NCBI GenBank assembly: GCA_000508965.1
Contig: BAHV02000010.1
Location: forward strand, 496,001 to 560,000
DNA length: 64,000 bases
Direction of reading: 5' to 3'
DNA from: Dielma sp000508965
GTDB lineage: Bacteria > Bacillota_I > Bacilli_A > Erysipelotrichales > Erysipelotrichaceae
Below the pieces are notes generated by a model, which was not told the origin of the DNA, did no database searches, and saw only the letters and a list, made by a program, of their open reading frames with translations. Positions 1 to 8,378 of this stretch are shown here, piece after piece. Position 1 is the first letter of the stretch, and every line of letters starts with the position of its first letter. Position numbers and translations under genes: made by a program.

Positions 1-813
1 CAGAAGATCATATTTATTGATGTAGACGGTACGTTAGTCGGTAATGACGGCGTATTGTCAAAGAGCACATTATGGGCGTGTGAACAGTTAAAGAAAAGGG
101 GCCATAAGCTCTATCTGTGTACGGGCCGCAGTAAGGCTGAGCTGCATGATAATATTATGGCAGTTGGGTTTAACGGCTTTATTTGTGCCGGCGGCAGCTA
201 TCTGGAAAACGAGGGGGAGGTATTGATGCATTTAGTGATGAAGCAGGCAGAAGTCAGCGCCATTGTGGATATGCTTGATCATCATCAGATGGATTACTTT
301 GTGGAATGCAGCGGTGGCCTTTATGCCAGTGAAAATTGTATTCCTAAGCTCATGCAGCTAATGGGACTGACGGATGTGAGCGAACACCCTTTTACAGCCT
401 GTCTGAAAGCCAGCCGAGATTATTATGGCAAGGATGTCAGTAAGATTTGTTTCCTTGAAGGCAGCTGTTCATATCAGCAGATTGCCGATCATTTCGGCCA
501 TCAATTTGAGATCATTCCATGTACAGTACCGGTTTTTGGTCCGGAAAGCGGCGAAATTGCGATTAAGGGAGTTTCTAAATCAAAGGCGATTTTGAAGCTG
601 CTTAATGTTTTAAACGCTGATCTTACGCAGACGCTTGCGATTGGTGACGGCGCTAATGATATTGACATGATTCAGCTGTGCCAAGTGGGTATCGCGATGG
701 GCAATGCGAAGGAAAGCTTAAAAGAGGCGGCAGATTTGATTACCGATGATTTAGATCATGATGGCTTCAGCAAGGCATTCATTGCTGCCGGTCTGCTTGC
801 GGGTGATGAATAA
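1..813 (+). CDS. Cof-type HAD hydrolase, 5' end cut by the window
   Basis: The frame is open from base 1 and already encodes HAD motif I (DVDGT) at 19-33, so the true start lies just left of the window; a TTG at 55 would delete the catalytic Asp and cannot be the start. Motif IV (GDGANDID) is at 643-666. About 270 residues are visible, the usual length of the Cof/YkrA subfamily, which dephosphorylates sugar phosphates or flavin/cofactor phosphates in the cytoplasm. The substrate cannot be read from the sequence. It ends one base into the next gene, so it is translationally coupled to the YaiI-like protein and probably heads, or lies within, an operon through about 2.1 kb. Confidence 0.88.
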   Translation, partial: QKIIFIDVDGTLVGNDGVLSKSTLWACEQLKKRGHKLYLCTGRSKAELHDNIMAVGFNGFICAGGSYLENEGEVLMHLVMKQAEVSAIVDMLDHHQMDYFVECSGGLYASENCIPKLMQLMGLTDVSEHPFTACLKASRDYYGKDVSKICFLEGSCSYQQIADHFGHQFEIIPCTVPVFGPESGEIAIKGVSKSKAILKLLNVLNADLTQTLAIGDGANDIDMIQLCQVGIAMGNAKESLKEAADLITDDLDHDGFSKAFIAAGLLAGDE

Positions 814-1253
814 TGCGTTTGTTTATTGATGGTGACGGCTGTCCGGTCATTGATGAATGCTTATGGGTCACTCAGCAAAGGAATATACCGGTTACTCTGG
901 TATGTGATACGGCTCATCAGTATGCGATCGGCGGCATTGAAATCATCGTTGTTGATCAAGGTCATGATCATACTGATTTTGAGATTCTTAAACGTATACA
1001 AGAAGCTGATTTGCTTGTTACCCAGGATACCGGCTTAGCGGCGCTGGCATTGGGGAAGAAGGCAGTCTGTCTGCATCCCTCAGGCATGGAATTTGATGAT
1101 GGAAGCATTCTTCAGCTTTTAAATCAGCGCAGTGATGGAATCAAGATCCGCAAACAGACAAAGCGCTGCGGGCATATAAAAAAACGAAGTGAGGCTGATG
1201 ATGAGCGATTTATCGAGGCATTAATCAGCTGTATAGAAAGAGAGCGTAAATAA
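813..1253 (+). CDS. YaiI/YqxD family (UPF0178, DUF188) protein
   Basis: 146 residues, full family length. The N-terminal DGDGCPV block and the later QDTGLAALAL and CLHPSG segments are the conserved signatures of the YaiI/YqxD family, a PIN-like fold of unknown biochemical function. The family link is established; an RNA-processing role is only suspected from the PIN-like fold. The ATG shares one base with the upstream HAD stop codon and its own stop shares one base with the next ATG, so three genes are tightly coupled. Confidence 0.85.
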   Translation: MRLFIDGDGCPVIDECLWVTQQRNIPVTLVCDTAHQYAIGGIEIIVVDQGHDHTDFEILKRIQEADLLVTQDTGLAALALGKKAVCLHPSGMEFDDGSILQLLNQRSDGIKIRKQTKRCGHIKKRSEADDERFIEALISCIERERK

Positions 1254-2104
1254 TGATGATTGATGAAAAACAATTAGCTGAAAAAATGGATAAAATGTAT
1301 GATGATCTTGAAATAATGGATCAGTCGCTGATGATGGAAAAATTAAAAGCGATGGGCTGCATGTGGAGCTATGAACAGATCGTTGATGAATTGACAAGGA
1401 ATTGGAATGATTTAAAGGTTTCCGATAAAATTTTTGAAACATGTACGATTGATGATACATGCAGCATTTATCCACGTGATTTTATCGATGAGGCTATTTA
1501 TCTCATTCTCAGCAAGTTTCATCAGTTTAAGTTTGAACATTACGGCTTGATTTCTAAACAGCTTGATGACTTATGTGAGGCTGAGCTTGATGATTGTGAA
1601 AAGATTGCACAGCTGGAGAGCTGTTTTCAGCGTTTCTTTAAGATGTGCAAATGTTTTGAACTGGATAATTTTGACCGCATCACTTATGAGGTAAATGACG
1701 GCATCGATCTGCACAGCATCATCGTTGATTATCTGGATGAATGCATGGAACAGGGGAGGATGAATGATCCGTGCTATTACCAAAAAATCATTGATTTTGT
1801 GCTGCGCTTTAATAAGCAGTTCAGCTATGTGAATGATTTTCTGGCTTATGCGCTTGAAGTTGAATTGGCTACGGCCTATGTGGCAGCGAAGAATCCCAAA
1901 GGTGAAAAGATGCTGCTGACGGCCATTGATACTCGTAATGATAAAACGGAGGCGATCCTTCATTATGGATTAGCTTATATTGATGAGTATCCGCAGAAAA
2001 CGTTAAAAATCTTCGATCGCTATAAAGCCCGGTTAAATAAAGAAAGCGACGCTTATGAGATCATTATGGAAATCATTCATGATCTGAAGCAGGTTCAGGC
2101 TTAA
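1253..2104 (+). CDS. Hypothetical acidic helical protein
   Basis: 283 residues; no recognised family. It starts with two consecutive ATGs overlapping the upstream stop codon by one base. The composition is strongly acidic (many Asp/Glu pairs) and apparently all helical, with scattered Cys residues in the middle (around residues 110-130) that do not form a CxxC pair. The C-terminal third (AAKNPKGEKMLLTAI, LHYGLAYIDEYPQKTLKIF) looks like tandem helix pairs of TPR/SEL type. No signal peptide or membrane segment, so probably cytosolic. Coupled translation with the HAD and YaiI proteins is the only functional clue. Confidence 0.7.
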   Translation: MMIDEKQLAEKMDKMYDDLEIMDQSLMMEKLKAMGCMWSYEQIVDELTRNWNDLKVSDKIFETCTIDDTCSIYPRDFIDEAIYLILSKFHQFKFEHYGLISKQLDDLCEAELDDCEKIAQLESCFQRFFKMCKCFELDNFDRITYEVNDGIDLHSIIVDYLDECMEQGRMNDPCYYQKIIDFVLRFNKQFSYVNDFLAYALEVELATAYVAAKNPKGEKMLLTAIDTRNDKTEAILHYGLAYIDEYPQKTLKIFDRYKARLNKESDAYEIIMEIIHDLKQVQA

Positions 2105-2199
2105 TCACGGCTTTTAATTATGGGAAATTATCGGATTATACATAATCAGTAGCAATCAGGCAGCAAATAAGGTTTAATAATAGCTGGATGGTGATAAGT

Positions 2200-2943
2200 A
2201 TGAAACGCCGCAGACGTTTAAATATAAAGCATTGTATTATTTTCGCAGTAGGATGTTTAACGGTAATCGCCCTATTGGCAATGAGTATTCAATTTTTGAT
2301 TGGTCTGTTTAAACATGAGGAAGTAAATGCGAATGTAGAACCGCCGATTGTGGAACAGCAGGAAAAGCCGACCGTTGTTATTGACCCGGGTCATGGCGGT
2401 TATGATAATGGGGCGGTATCTTATAATGGTATTCTGGAGAAAGATATTGATTTGACCGTGGCCAAGAAGATCAAAAGTGCGCTTGAGTATTATGGGGTGA
2501 ATGTCATTATGACCCGAGAGGATGATAATGTACCTTGGCCGGATGATAATGTGGCAGATCTGCGCGGACGCAGCGCGATTGCCAATGCGTCTGATGCCAG
2601 TTATTTTGTATCCCTGCACTGCAATTCAACCGATCTGGCCGGCGAGGTCAAGGGCAGTGAGATTTATGTGTATTTTGATGATGCGAAGGCCATGGCACTG
2701 AGCGATGCGGTCAATGCGGAATTAGAGAAGATTGATGGACTGATTAACCGGGAGCCCAAGGATGCGTCAGTGAATCTTCTGCAGCTGCTGATGGAAAATG
2801 AAATACCGAGCATCATTGTGGAAATGGGCTTTTTAACCGATAATGAAGAGGCTGACTTTCTGATGAGTGATGATGGTCAGAATCAGCTCAGCATGGCAAT
2901 CGTCAAGGGGCTGCTTCATGAGTTAGGTATCGCTATGGAATAA
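2200..2943 (+). CDS. N-acetylmuramoyl-L-alanine amidase (Amidase_3), membrane anchored
   Basis: Cleaves the bond between MurNAc and L-Ala in peptidoglycan outside the cell. 248 residues from the ATG at 2200, preferred over the ATG at 2188 because GGTGATA sits at SD distance before it. A basic N-terminus (KRRRR) and one membrane segment (about residues 14-37) precede the catalytic domain. Zinc ligands are His65 (DPGHGG), the Glu of LEKDIDL and the His of SLHCNS; the catalytic Glu is in VEMGFLTD. No cell-wall binding repeats, so the transmembrane anchor probably does the targeting. Resembles CwlC/CwlD-type amidases; a CwlD-like role in spore cortex is possible but unproven. Confidence 0.9.
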   Translation: MKRRRRLNIKHCIIFAVGCLTVIALLAMSIQFLIGLFKHEEVNANVEPPIVEQQEKPTVVIDPGHGGYDNGAVSYNGILEKDIDLTVAKKIKSALEYYGVNVIMTREDDNVPWPDDNVADLRGRSAIANASDASYFVSLHCNSTDLAGEVKGSEIYVYFDDAKAMALSDAVNAELEKIDGLINREPKDASVNLLQLLMENEIPSIIVEMGFLTDNEEADFLMSDDGQNQLSMAIVKGLLHELGIAME

Positions 2944-2967
2944 TGCAATGGCATGGGAGGATCATTC

Positions 2968-3663
2968 ATGAAGTATTTTGGAGAAGGATTAAGTGAGCAG
3001 CATAAAGCTTTACAAAAGATAATCCGGAAGCCAGACCAGCTTGAAGCAGCTAAAGAATTATTTTTAACCATTCACGCATCACTGCATCTTTCAGACAATA
3101 GGATGGCAGCTGTGAATGAGGTTGATGAGCTTTTAAATGATCTGACGGTTCAAGAATATGCCTATATGGCAACCAGCAAGGATGAGACAATAGCGTGGGT
3201 GCTGTGGCATACGGCACGGATCGAAGATTTAACGATGAATTATCTTGCTGCCAGACAGGAACAGCTTTTTGATTCCGGGTGGCAGCAGGCTATGAGGGTG
3301 GATAACACTGATACCGGCAATGCCTGGTCAGATGATGAAATTCTTCAATTCAGTCATGAGGTGGATATTAAAGCTTTATTGAATTATCGCAGGCAGGTAT
3401 CGCTGCGTACCCGTACGATTGTAAACGAGCTTCACGCAGCGGATATGCGGCGTCAAGTGCAGGCTGAAGATTTAGATAAAATATGGGCTGTCAAAGGTGT
3501 GAGTGAGCATGTTGATTCAATGTGGCTGCTTGATTTTTGGGGCAAAAAGGATGTTGCGGGTTTATTGCTGATGCCGCCCACCCGTCATGTCATGCTGCAC
3601 TTGAATGACTGCTGCAAATGGAAGCAGTATTTCCGTTCCAATAAACGGATTTATCGTGAATAA
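2968..3663 (+). CDS. DinB/DfsB-like four-helix protein
   Basis: 231 residues from the ATG preceded by GGGAGG; an in-frame upstream start exists but would place the SD inside the coding region. WVLWHTARIEDLT and PPTRHVMLHLNDC supply the histidines spaced as in DinB-type metal-binding four-helix bundles (YfiT/DinB superfamily), where three His bind a divalent metal. Members include bacillithiol or mycothiol transferases and many of unknown function. It follows the amidase after 24 bases and may be cotranscribed. The activity cannot be deduced. Confidence 0.7.
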   Translation: MKYFGEGLSEQHKALQKIIRKPDQLEAAKELFLTIHASLHLSDNRMAAVNEVDELLNDLTVQEYAYMATSKDETIAWVLWHTARIEDLTMNYLAARQEQLFDSGWQQAMRVDNTDTGNAWSDDEILQFSHEVDIKALLNYRRQVSLRTRTIVNELHAADMRRQVQAEDLDKIWAVKGVSEHVDSMWLLDFWGKKDVAGLLLMPPTRHVMLHLNDCCKWKQYFRSNKRIYRE

Positions 3664-3747
3664 CATCGAAGATGTCGGCAATTTAGCTCTTGTGTGATTT
3701 TAATGTATTGAAATAAGCTTGTAACTTAAAGCAGCGGAGGATGTCTG

Positions 3748-4095
3748 ATGTTTAATGAAATATGTATTTATGAAGCTAAAATTGATAAGCAGGATGAAAT
3801 TGAAGTTTTGATGAAAGAGGTTGCGGAATTTTATCTTTCACAGCCCGGTGTTATAGATGTAAAATACATAAAGCGCACTCATCGTCAAGAAGATTTCAAT
3901 GCTGTAAAAGAAGGCAGGGCGCCGCTTCGTTTAACCAGATATATAGGTAAAGTGACCTATATTTTGCATTGGACACTTGAAAATGAAGAGATTCATGCGC
4001 AAGTGTCAAAGCAAGGCTTGGAAAAGTTTTATAAACGTTGGAACCGCTGTCTGATAACGATGCCTAAAATCCTGTTGGGGGAGGATATCCTATAG
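3748..4095 (+). CDS. Small protein with possible dimeric alpha/beta barrel fold
   Basis: 115 residues starting at an ATG with GCGGAGG upstream. The pattern of an N-terminal beta strand (EICIYEAKI), a helix (EIEVLMKEVAEFYLSQPG) and then VIDVKYIKR recalls antibiotic-biosynthesis-monooxygenase-like (ABM, dimeric ferredoxin-like) proteins, in which short paired chains form a barrel. The match is by pattern only and no active-site residues can be named. It sits alone, convergent with the DeoR gene. Confidence 0.55.
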   Translation: MFNEICIYEAKIDKQDEIEVLMKEVAEFYLSQPGVIDVKYIKRTHRQEDFNAVKEGRAPLRLTRYIGKVTYILHWTLENEEIHAQVSKQGLEKFYKRWNRCLITMPKILLGEDIL

Positions 4096-4100
4096 TTTTT

Positions 4101-4125
4101 TAAATAAAAAAAGCCATTGCGGCTT
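4101..4125 (-). terminator. Terminator of the DeoR gene
   Basis: AAGCC/GGCTT hairpin with a five-base loop, followed on the minus strand by a T tract. It overlaps the DeoR stop codon. The opposite gene ends just to its left, so it separates the two convergent units. Confidence 0.7.
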
Positions 4126-4888
4126 AATCTTTAGCCAGAATCAATGGCAGTTTTAATGCTTCAGCCTCAGCGCGCAAAGCAGCGTCAAGCTGGTTGTCCG
4201 TAATAATCACGTCAAATTCACTGGCAGCCGCGTGCCGGCATAAATAATGAGTGTTGAATTTCTCATGGTCGATCATGAGAAATTTTTTACGTCCGCTTTT
4301 AATCAATGCCCGCTTAACCTGACAATCCTCCATGTCCGGTACTGTGGCACCCTCCTTTAAATCAAAGCCCTGACTGCCGACAAATACCTTATCGGCTTGA
4401 AACTGATGAAAAAAATCAATCGTCATGGCAGAGATCACACCATTGCTGGTGCTGGAATAGATGCCGGGCGCCAGAATCAGCTTGATCTTGGGATTTGCTT
4501 GCAGATAGCTGACCGCCGGCCATGAATTCGTAATAACCGTGATCCGCTTATCCTGAATGAAACGGCAAAGCTGCAGAGTGGTTGTACCACAGTCGATAAG
4601 AATACTGTCACCATCCTGTACAAAACGGGCCGCTTCTTTGGCAATCGCACTCTTACAATTCATTTGGGTTTTCTGTTTTAAGGTGAAGCTCGGTTCAATT
4701 GCAGCCCCCTGATTCAGCTGTGCGCCGCCATAATTCTTTGTTACCAACCCCTGCTTTTCAAGCATTTCCAAATCACGCCGAATCGTCATCGTCGACACAT
4801 TAAACAAACGGGCCAACTCGCTGACTTCCACCGCCTTATTCTTCTGAAGCAGATTAAATATATCCATTCTTCTTGATGAAGTACCCAT
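4124..4888 (-). CDS. DeoR/GlpR-family transcriptional regulator
   Basis: 254 residues from the second ATG (4888), which has GAGGA six bases upstream; the first ATG at 4894 abuts that SD. The N-terminal DeoR winged helix (VSELARLFNVSTMTIRRD, then LEKQGLVTKNYGGA) is complete. The C-terminal effector domain has the sugar-phosphate-sensing signatures ILIDCGTTT and VFVGSQGF. Family members repress sugar or sugar-phosphate catabolic operons and are released by phosphorylated sugars. No sugar operon lies next to it: both neighbours are unrelated, so its target is elsewhere or is itself. Confidence 0.9.
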   Translation of the reverse strand: MGTSSRRMDIFNLLQKNKAVEVSELARLFNVSTMTIRRDLEMLEKQGLVTKNYGGAQLNQGAAIEPSFTLKQKTQMNCKSAIAKEAARFVQDGDSILIDCGTTTLQLCRFIQDKRITVITNSWPAVSYLQANPKIKLILAPGIYSSTSNGVISAMTIDFFHQFQADKVFVGSQGFDLKEGATVPDMEDCQVKRALIKSGRKKFLMIDHEKFNTHYLCRHAAASEFDVIITDNQLDAALRAEAEALKLPLILAKD

Positions 4889-4942
4889 ACTCATTCCTCA
4901 TTTCGTCAGTTTCAATTTAGCATAATCAGCGGGTGAAGTAAA

Positions 4943-4969
4943 GAAAAAAAGCCAGTGTTAAACTGGCTT
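4943..4969 (-). terminator. Terminator of the glycosyltransferase gene
   Basis: AAGCCAG/CTGGCTT stem with a seven-base loop and a seven-base T run on the minus strand. It overlaps the last codons of the glycosyltransferase gene. Confidence 0.75.
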
Positions 4970-5773
4970 AATCATCATCAGCTTATCACGGGCAGCGGTA
5001 TAAAGAATTAGAAAATTGGCTTTAAAGAGATTCATATCGGTACAGCTGATCAGCTCAGGATAAAACTTCGCAATCGCATGCCGCTGTTCCTGATAAGCCT
5101 TTTTCATTTCAGCGGCATTCATCGCAGGCAGTGAATATGTAATGCTGCCCTGACGCATCCGGTAATAATAAAGCGGCTCATTCAGCAGTGAAAAGCGAGA
5201 TGCCTGAAGAAATACTTTATAAATGGAACGTACATCCTCATAGATCTGATCGAGAGGAAATCGGAGTGCGGGCAGCAGATTTCGGCGGATCATCTTTCCC
5301 CATGCATAATTTTTAATGACCTTATCCTGAAGAATCATTTTCACAGCCTGCTTCTGATCAAGAACACATGACTTGCGGTTTCTGACCTTAAACTTAAAAT
5401 GACTGCCGGCAATCCAGTGTCCGCAGATCGCAATATCGCATTGATCGGTTTCCAAGGCATTCACTAGCTTTTCGATCAAGGTCAGCTCAGCCCAGTCATC
5501 ACTGTCCATAAACGTTATGTATTCACCATGACATATCGTCAAGCCAAGATTGCGAGCCGCTGACGGACCGCTGTTTGCTTGTGAGATTACACGCAGACGC
5601 TGATCCGTTGCCGCATAAGCATTTAAAATTGCCAATGAGCTATCGGTTGAACCGTCATCGACAGCAATTACCTCAATATTCTCATAAGTTTGCATCAGCA
5701 GCGAATCAAGACAAAAAGCGAGGTAGTCCTCAACATTATAGACGGGAACAATTATACTTACTAATTTTTTCAT
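4958..5773 (-). CDS. Family 2 glycosyltransferase (GT-A)
   Basis: Transfers a sugar from a nucleotide sugar to a surface glycan or lipid carrier. 271 residues from the ATG at 5773, which has a good AGGTGAT site; the longer in-frame extension lacks one. GT2 hallmarks: SIIVPVYNVEDYL near the N-terminus, DDGSTDSS, the metal-binding MDSDDW, and EDVRSIYKVF, which supplies the catalytic-base region. The C-terminus is a short helical tail without obvious membrane spans. It stands alone rather than in a polysaccharide cluster, so the acceptor is unknown. Confidence 0.9.
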   Translation of the reverse strand: MKKLVSIIVPVYNVEDYLAFCLDSLLMQTYENIEVIAVDDGSTDSSLAILNAYAATDQRLRVISQANSGPSAARNLGLTICHGEYITFMDSDDWAELTLIEKLVNALETDQCDIAICGHWIAGSHFKFKVRNRKSCVLDQKQAVKMILQDKVIKNYAWGKMIRRNLLPALRFPLDQIYEDVRSIYKVFLQASRFSLLNEPLYYYRMRQGSITYSLPAMNAAEMKKAYQEQRHAIAKFYPELISCTDMNLFKANFLILYTAARDKLMMIKPV

Positions 5774-5916
5774 TGTATCACCTAAGTATATTATTACATG
5801 CCGATGTGAAGAAAAAGTGAAAAATTTGTTAAGATTTTGCAAAGATTATAAAAATCAAGTCTTGTTTGTGATTTTTATTCAGGTAAAATAATACATGCTA
5901 GTTAAAGGGATGAGAA

Positions 5917-6114
5917 ATGATGACAAAAAGAGAATGTGAAATGCTTGAGATGGATAAGAAGCTGGAATCCTTAATGGACGAGGTTTGGAAAGATTATTAT
6001 TCAGAAATTGGCAATGCTCAGCTTGAAGAGACAAACAATATGTTTGATCATTTATGCAAAGAAGAGGAATGGCAGAGCAATAATCGTCAACTGAAAACGG
6101 CAGTCAGCTATTAA
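5917..6114 (+). CDS. Small hypothetical acidic protein
   Basis: 65 residues, starting at ATGATG with AAGGGATGAG upstream and ending just before a strong terminator. These signals support a real gene despite its size. The protein is charged and helical (MDKKLESLMDEVWKDYY, QLEETNNMFDHLCKEEE) with no signal peptide or known motif. It is divergent from the glycosyltransferase gene. Function unknown. Confidence 0.6.
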   Translation: MMTKRECEMLEMDKKLESLMDEVWKDYYSEIGNAQLEETNNMFDHLCKEEEWQSNNRQLKTAVSY

Positions 6115-6121
6115 GCATATG

Positions 6122-6148
6122 AAAACGGCACAATCATGCCGTTTTTTT
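6122..6148 (+). terminator. Rho-independent terminator
   Basis: Perfect eight-base stem AAACGGCA/TGCCGTTT with loop CAATCA and a T run, directly after the small acidic gene. Confidence 0.9.
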
Positions 6149-6236
6149 AAATCATGGATTGTAATTTATGTTTATTGTGCGTAATATTCATTCTAAAAAT
6201 GCCCGCATTGCCGAAACAGCTTTGCGGACAGATAAA

Positions 6237-7094
6237 CTATTTTAAAAGATAATTTGCAATGTTGGCATCTTTGCAAATTTTTGGTTTTAATGTATCCTTT
6301 TTACACGTCAGCATGACACAGACACCGGGGCCATGACCTGAAGTAAAGGAATCTGAATGGACGATGACGCCGACACTGCCGCTGCCCTTCAGATAATGCG
6401 CGCCATTATGACCGTCATTATCTTGAATATAAACCAAATCGCCAAAGCGCAGTGTATCTAATCCCAGCTCTTTCACGGCTTCTTTATCTTGGGTGGTAAT
6501 ATCATAATCACCGCTCATTAAGGTTGCCGAGCCAAGACCGCTGCCCATCAGATAAGCGGGAATGATATGGGTAACCGGTACAATCAGCTTTCCGTGTTTT
6601 TCCTCAATACCCAGCTTATCAAAGAGTTCAGGATCAGTGTTCATAACCATGACCTCTTCATAATCCAATAGCTTCATGCCTTGACCATGAGCCTTGATCA
6701 GTACCTTGTCATCAACAGCCATTTTTTCAAGTGTTTCGCTTGGAAAGTAAATCATGACATGATCAATGCCGCCATGCTTGCCGGTCACAAAGCCCAGCTC
6801 ACCCTTCGCGTCACCGGTTAATACTTTTGCGGTATTGCCGACACAGGCAAAAGCGTTCATCGCGTCATTTTCACTGGCATCCGCATTCTTTAAGCTAACC
6901 CCCGGTTCAATATGATCACCGGCAATTCCCATACAGCAGTCACCAATCGCGTAATTATAAGTAATACCCCCGGTAGCCATTGGAATTCGCCCCCAGCCGT
7001 CAAAGCCGACTCGATATCCGGCTCCGCGCATGGTTGGATGATGGACGCGTCCTTGTACAGACTGTATTACTAATTGTTTTTTATTTGTTTTCAT
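6237..7094 (-). CDS. DUF4438 domain protein
   Basis: 285 residues with a strong SD (AGGAGGATT) before the ATG. Recognised as DUF4438 by its invariant-looking Gly-rich blocks: GRVHHPTMRGAGYRVG at the N-terminus, IPMATGGITYNYAIGD, GDHIEPGVSL, and the C-terminal DNDGHNGAHYLKGS and GHGPGVCV. No signal peptide, so cytosolic. The family has no established activity; the many conserved Asp, His and Gly suggest an enzyme. It is divergent from an amidohydrolase gene across a 117-base gap, which would fit a shared pathway, but that is inference. Confidence 0.8.
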   Translation of the reverse strand: MKTNKKQLVIQSVQGRVHHPTMRGAGYRVGFDGWGRIPMATGGITYNYAIGDCCMGIAGDHIEPGVSLKNADASENDAMNAFACVGNTAKVLTGDAKGELGFVTGKHGGIDHVMIYFPSETLEKMAVDDKVLIKAHGQGMKLLDYEEVMVMNTDPELFDKLGIEEKHGKLIVPVTHIIPAYLMGSGLGSATLMSGDYDITTQDKEAVKELGLDTLRFGDLVYIQDNDGHNGAHYLKGSGSVGVIVHSDSFTSGHGPGVCVMLTCKKDTLKPKICKDANIANYLLK

Positions 7095-7211
7095 TGCAGA
7101 ATCCTCCTGAAACTATTATACCTGTTTACAGCCTGACGCTCAATGATCGAGATCGAAATAGTGTAATTTTTAGTTTTGGTGTATAATACTGATAAGCGAG
7201 GAGGTTGATTT

Positions 7212-8378
7212 ATGCTTCTAATTAAAAATGGAATGATTTATACCATGGGTAAAGCGGGTGTTCTGCAAGGCGATATCCTGATTGATAACGGTAAGATCAA
7301 AGCCGTCGGCAAGGATTTGGCGGTCGATGCGAAACAGGTGATCGATGCTTCCGGATATAACATTTATCCAGGTCTCATTGAGGCTCATTGCCATCTGGGT
7401 CTTCATGAATCAAGTATTCAGTTTGAAGGCAATGATGTCAATGAGAGCACCGATCCCATCACACCGCAGCTGCGCGCGATTGACGGCATCAACCCAATGG
7501 ATGAAACGGTGCGCCTGGCATGCAGTCATGGTGTTACAACCGTCTGTGCGGGGCCGGGCAGCGCGAATGTGATCGGCGGTACTTTTACTACTTATAAAAC
7601 AAACGGAGCTTGTATCGATAAAATGATTATAAAAGATAATGTCGCAATGAAGGTCGCTTTTGGTGAGAATCCTAAACGTGTTTATCAAAACAGCAAGATC
7701 AAGACACGCATGCAGACCGCGGCTTATCTGCGCGAAACCTTATTGAAAACGAAGGAATATTTGGTTAAAAAAGAAGCTGCCGGTGATGATATCAGCAAAT
7801 GCCCGGCTTTAGATATGAAACTGGAAGCGATGATTCCGGTAATTCAAAAAAAGATGCCGCTAAAAATTCACGCTCACCGTGCTGATGATATCTTAACGGC
7901 ACTGCGGATCGTGAAGGAGTTTGATCTGAACTGCACCCTCGATCACTGTACGGAAGGCCATCTGATTTTAGATGAAGTAAAAGCCAGCGGTTTTCCGGCT
8001 TTAGTAGGACCAAGCTTGGGAAATAAATCTAAATTTGAGTTAAAGGAAAAAAGCTTTAATACACCGGGCATTTTAAATAAAGCAGGTGTTAAAATTGCCA
8101 TTATTACTGATTCTCCGGTTATTCCTCAAGAGTATCTGAGTCTGTGCGCTGCCTTGGCGGTAAAGCATGGCCTTGATGAGATGGAAGCGTTAAAGGCAAT
8201 TACGATCAATCCGGCGGAAATCTTAGGCATCGCTGATCGGGTCGGCAGCCTTGAGACGGGCAGGGACGCGGATCTCGTATTTGTGAAAGGCAATTTATTA
8301 TCTTATGAAGCAGAGGTAATGAAAACAATGATCAATGGTGAGATCGTTTATGAAAGTGAGGAAACAAGCCATGTTTAA
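7212..8378 (+). CDS. Amidohydrolase (imidazolonepropionase-like)
   Basis: 388 residues; SD GAGGAGG before the ATG. An amidohydrolase-superfamily hydrolase acting on C-N bonds of cyclic or acyl substrates. Metal-site residues are all visible: HxH in IEAHCHLG, His in KIHAHRAD, His in LDHCTEGH and the Asp of ITDSPV. The flanking beta-sandwich (MLLIKNGMIYTM, C-terminal DADLVFVKGN) is complete. Substrate unknown; the closest recognisable group is the HutI/imidazolonepropionase-like set often found as orphan genes in Firmicutes. Its 3' end overlaps the next gene by eight bases, so the aspartic protease homologue is in the same transcript. Confidence 0.88.
   Translation: MLLIKNGMIYTMGKAGVLQGDILIDNGKIKAVGKDLAVDAKQVIDASGYNIYPGLIEAHCHLGLHESSIQFEGNDVNESTDPITPQLRAIDGINPMDETVRLACSHGVTTVCAGPGSANVIGGTFTTYKTNGACIDKMIIKDNVAMKVAFGENPKRVYQNSKIKTRMQTAAYLRETLLKTKEYLVKKEAAGDDISKCPALDMKLEAMIPVIQKKMPLKIHAHRADDILTALRIVKEFDLNCTLDHCTEGHLILDEVKASGFPALVGPSLGNKSKFELKEKSFNTPGILNKAGVKIAIITDSPVIPQEYLSLCAALAVKHGLDEMEALKAITINPAEILGIADRVGSLETGRDADLVFVKGNLLSYEAEVMKTMINGEIVYESEETSHV

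Noticed and set aside
1571..1963. Antisense frame under the hypothetical acidic gene
   Set aside because: The sense gene is coupled to its neighbours by stop/start overlaps; the antisense frame lacks any start signals.
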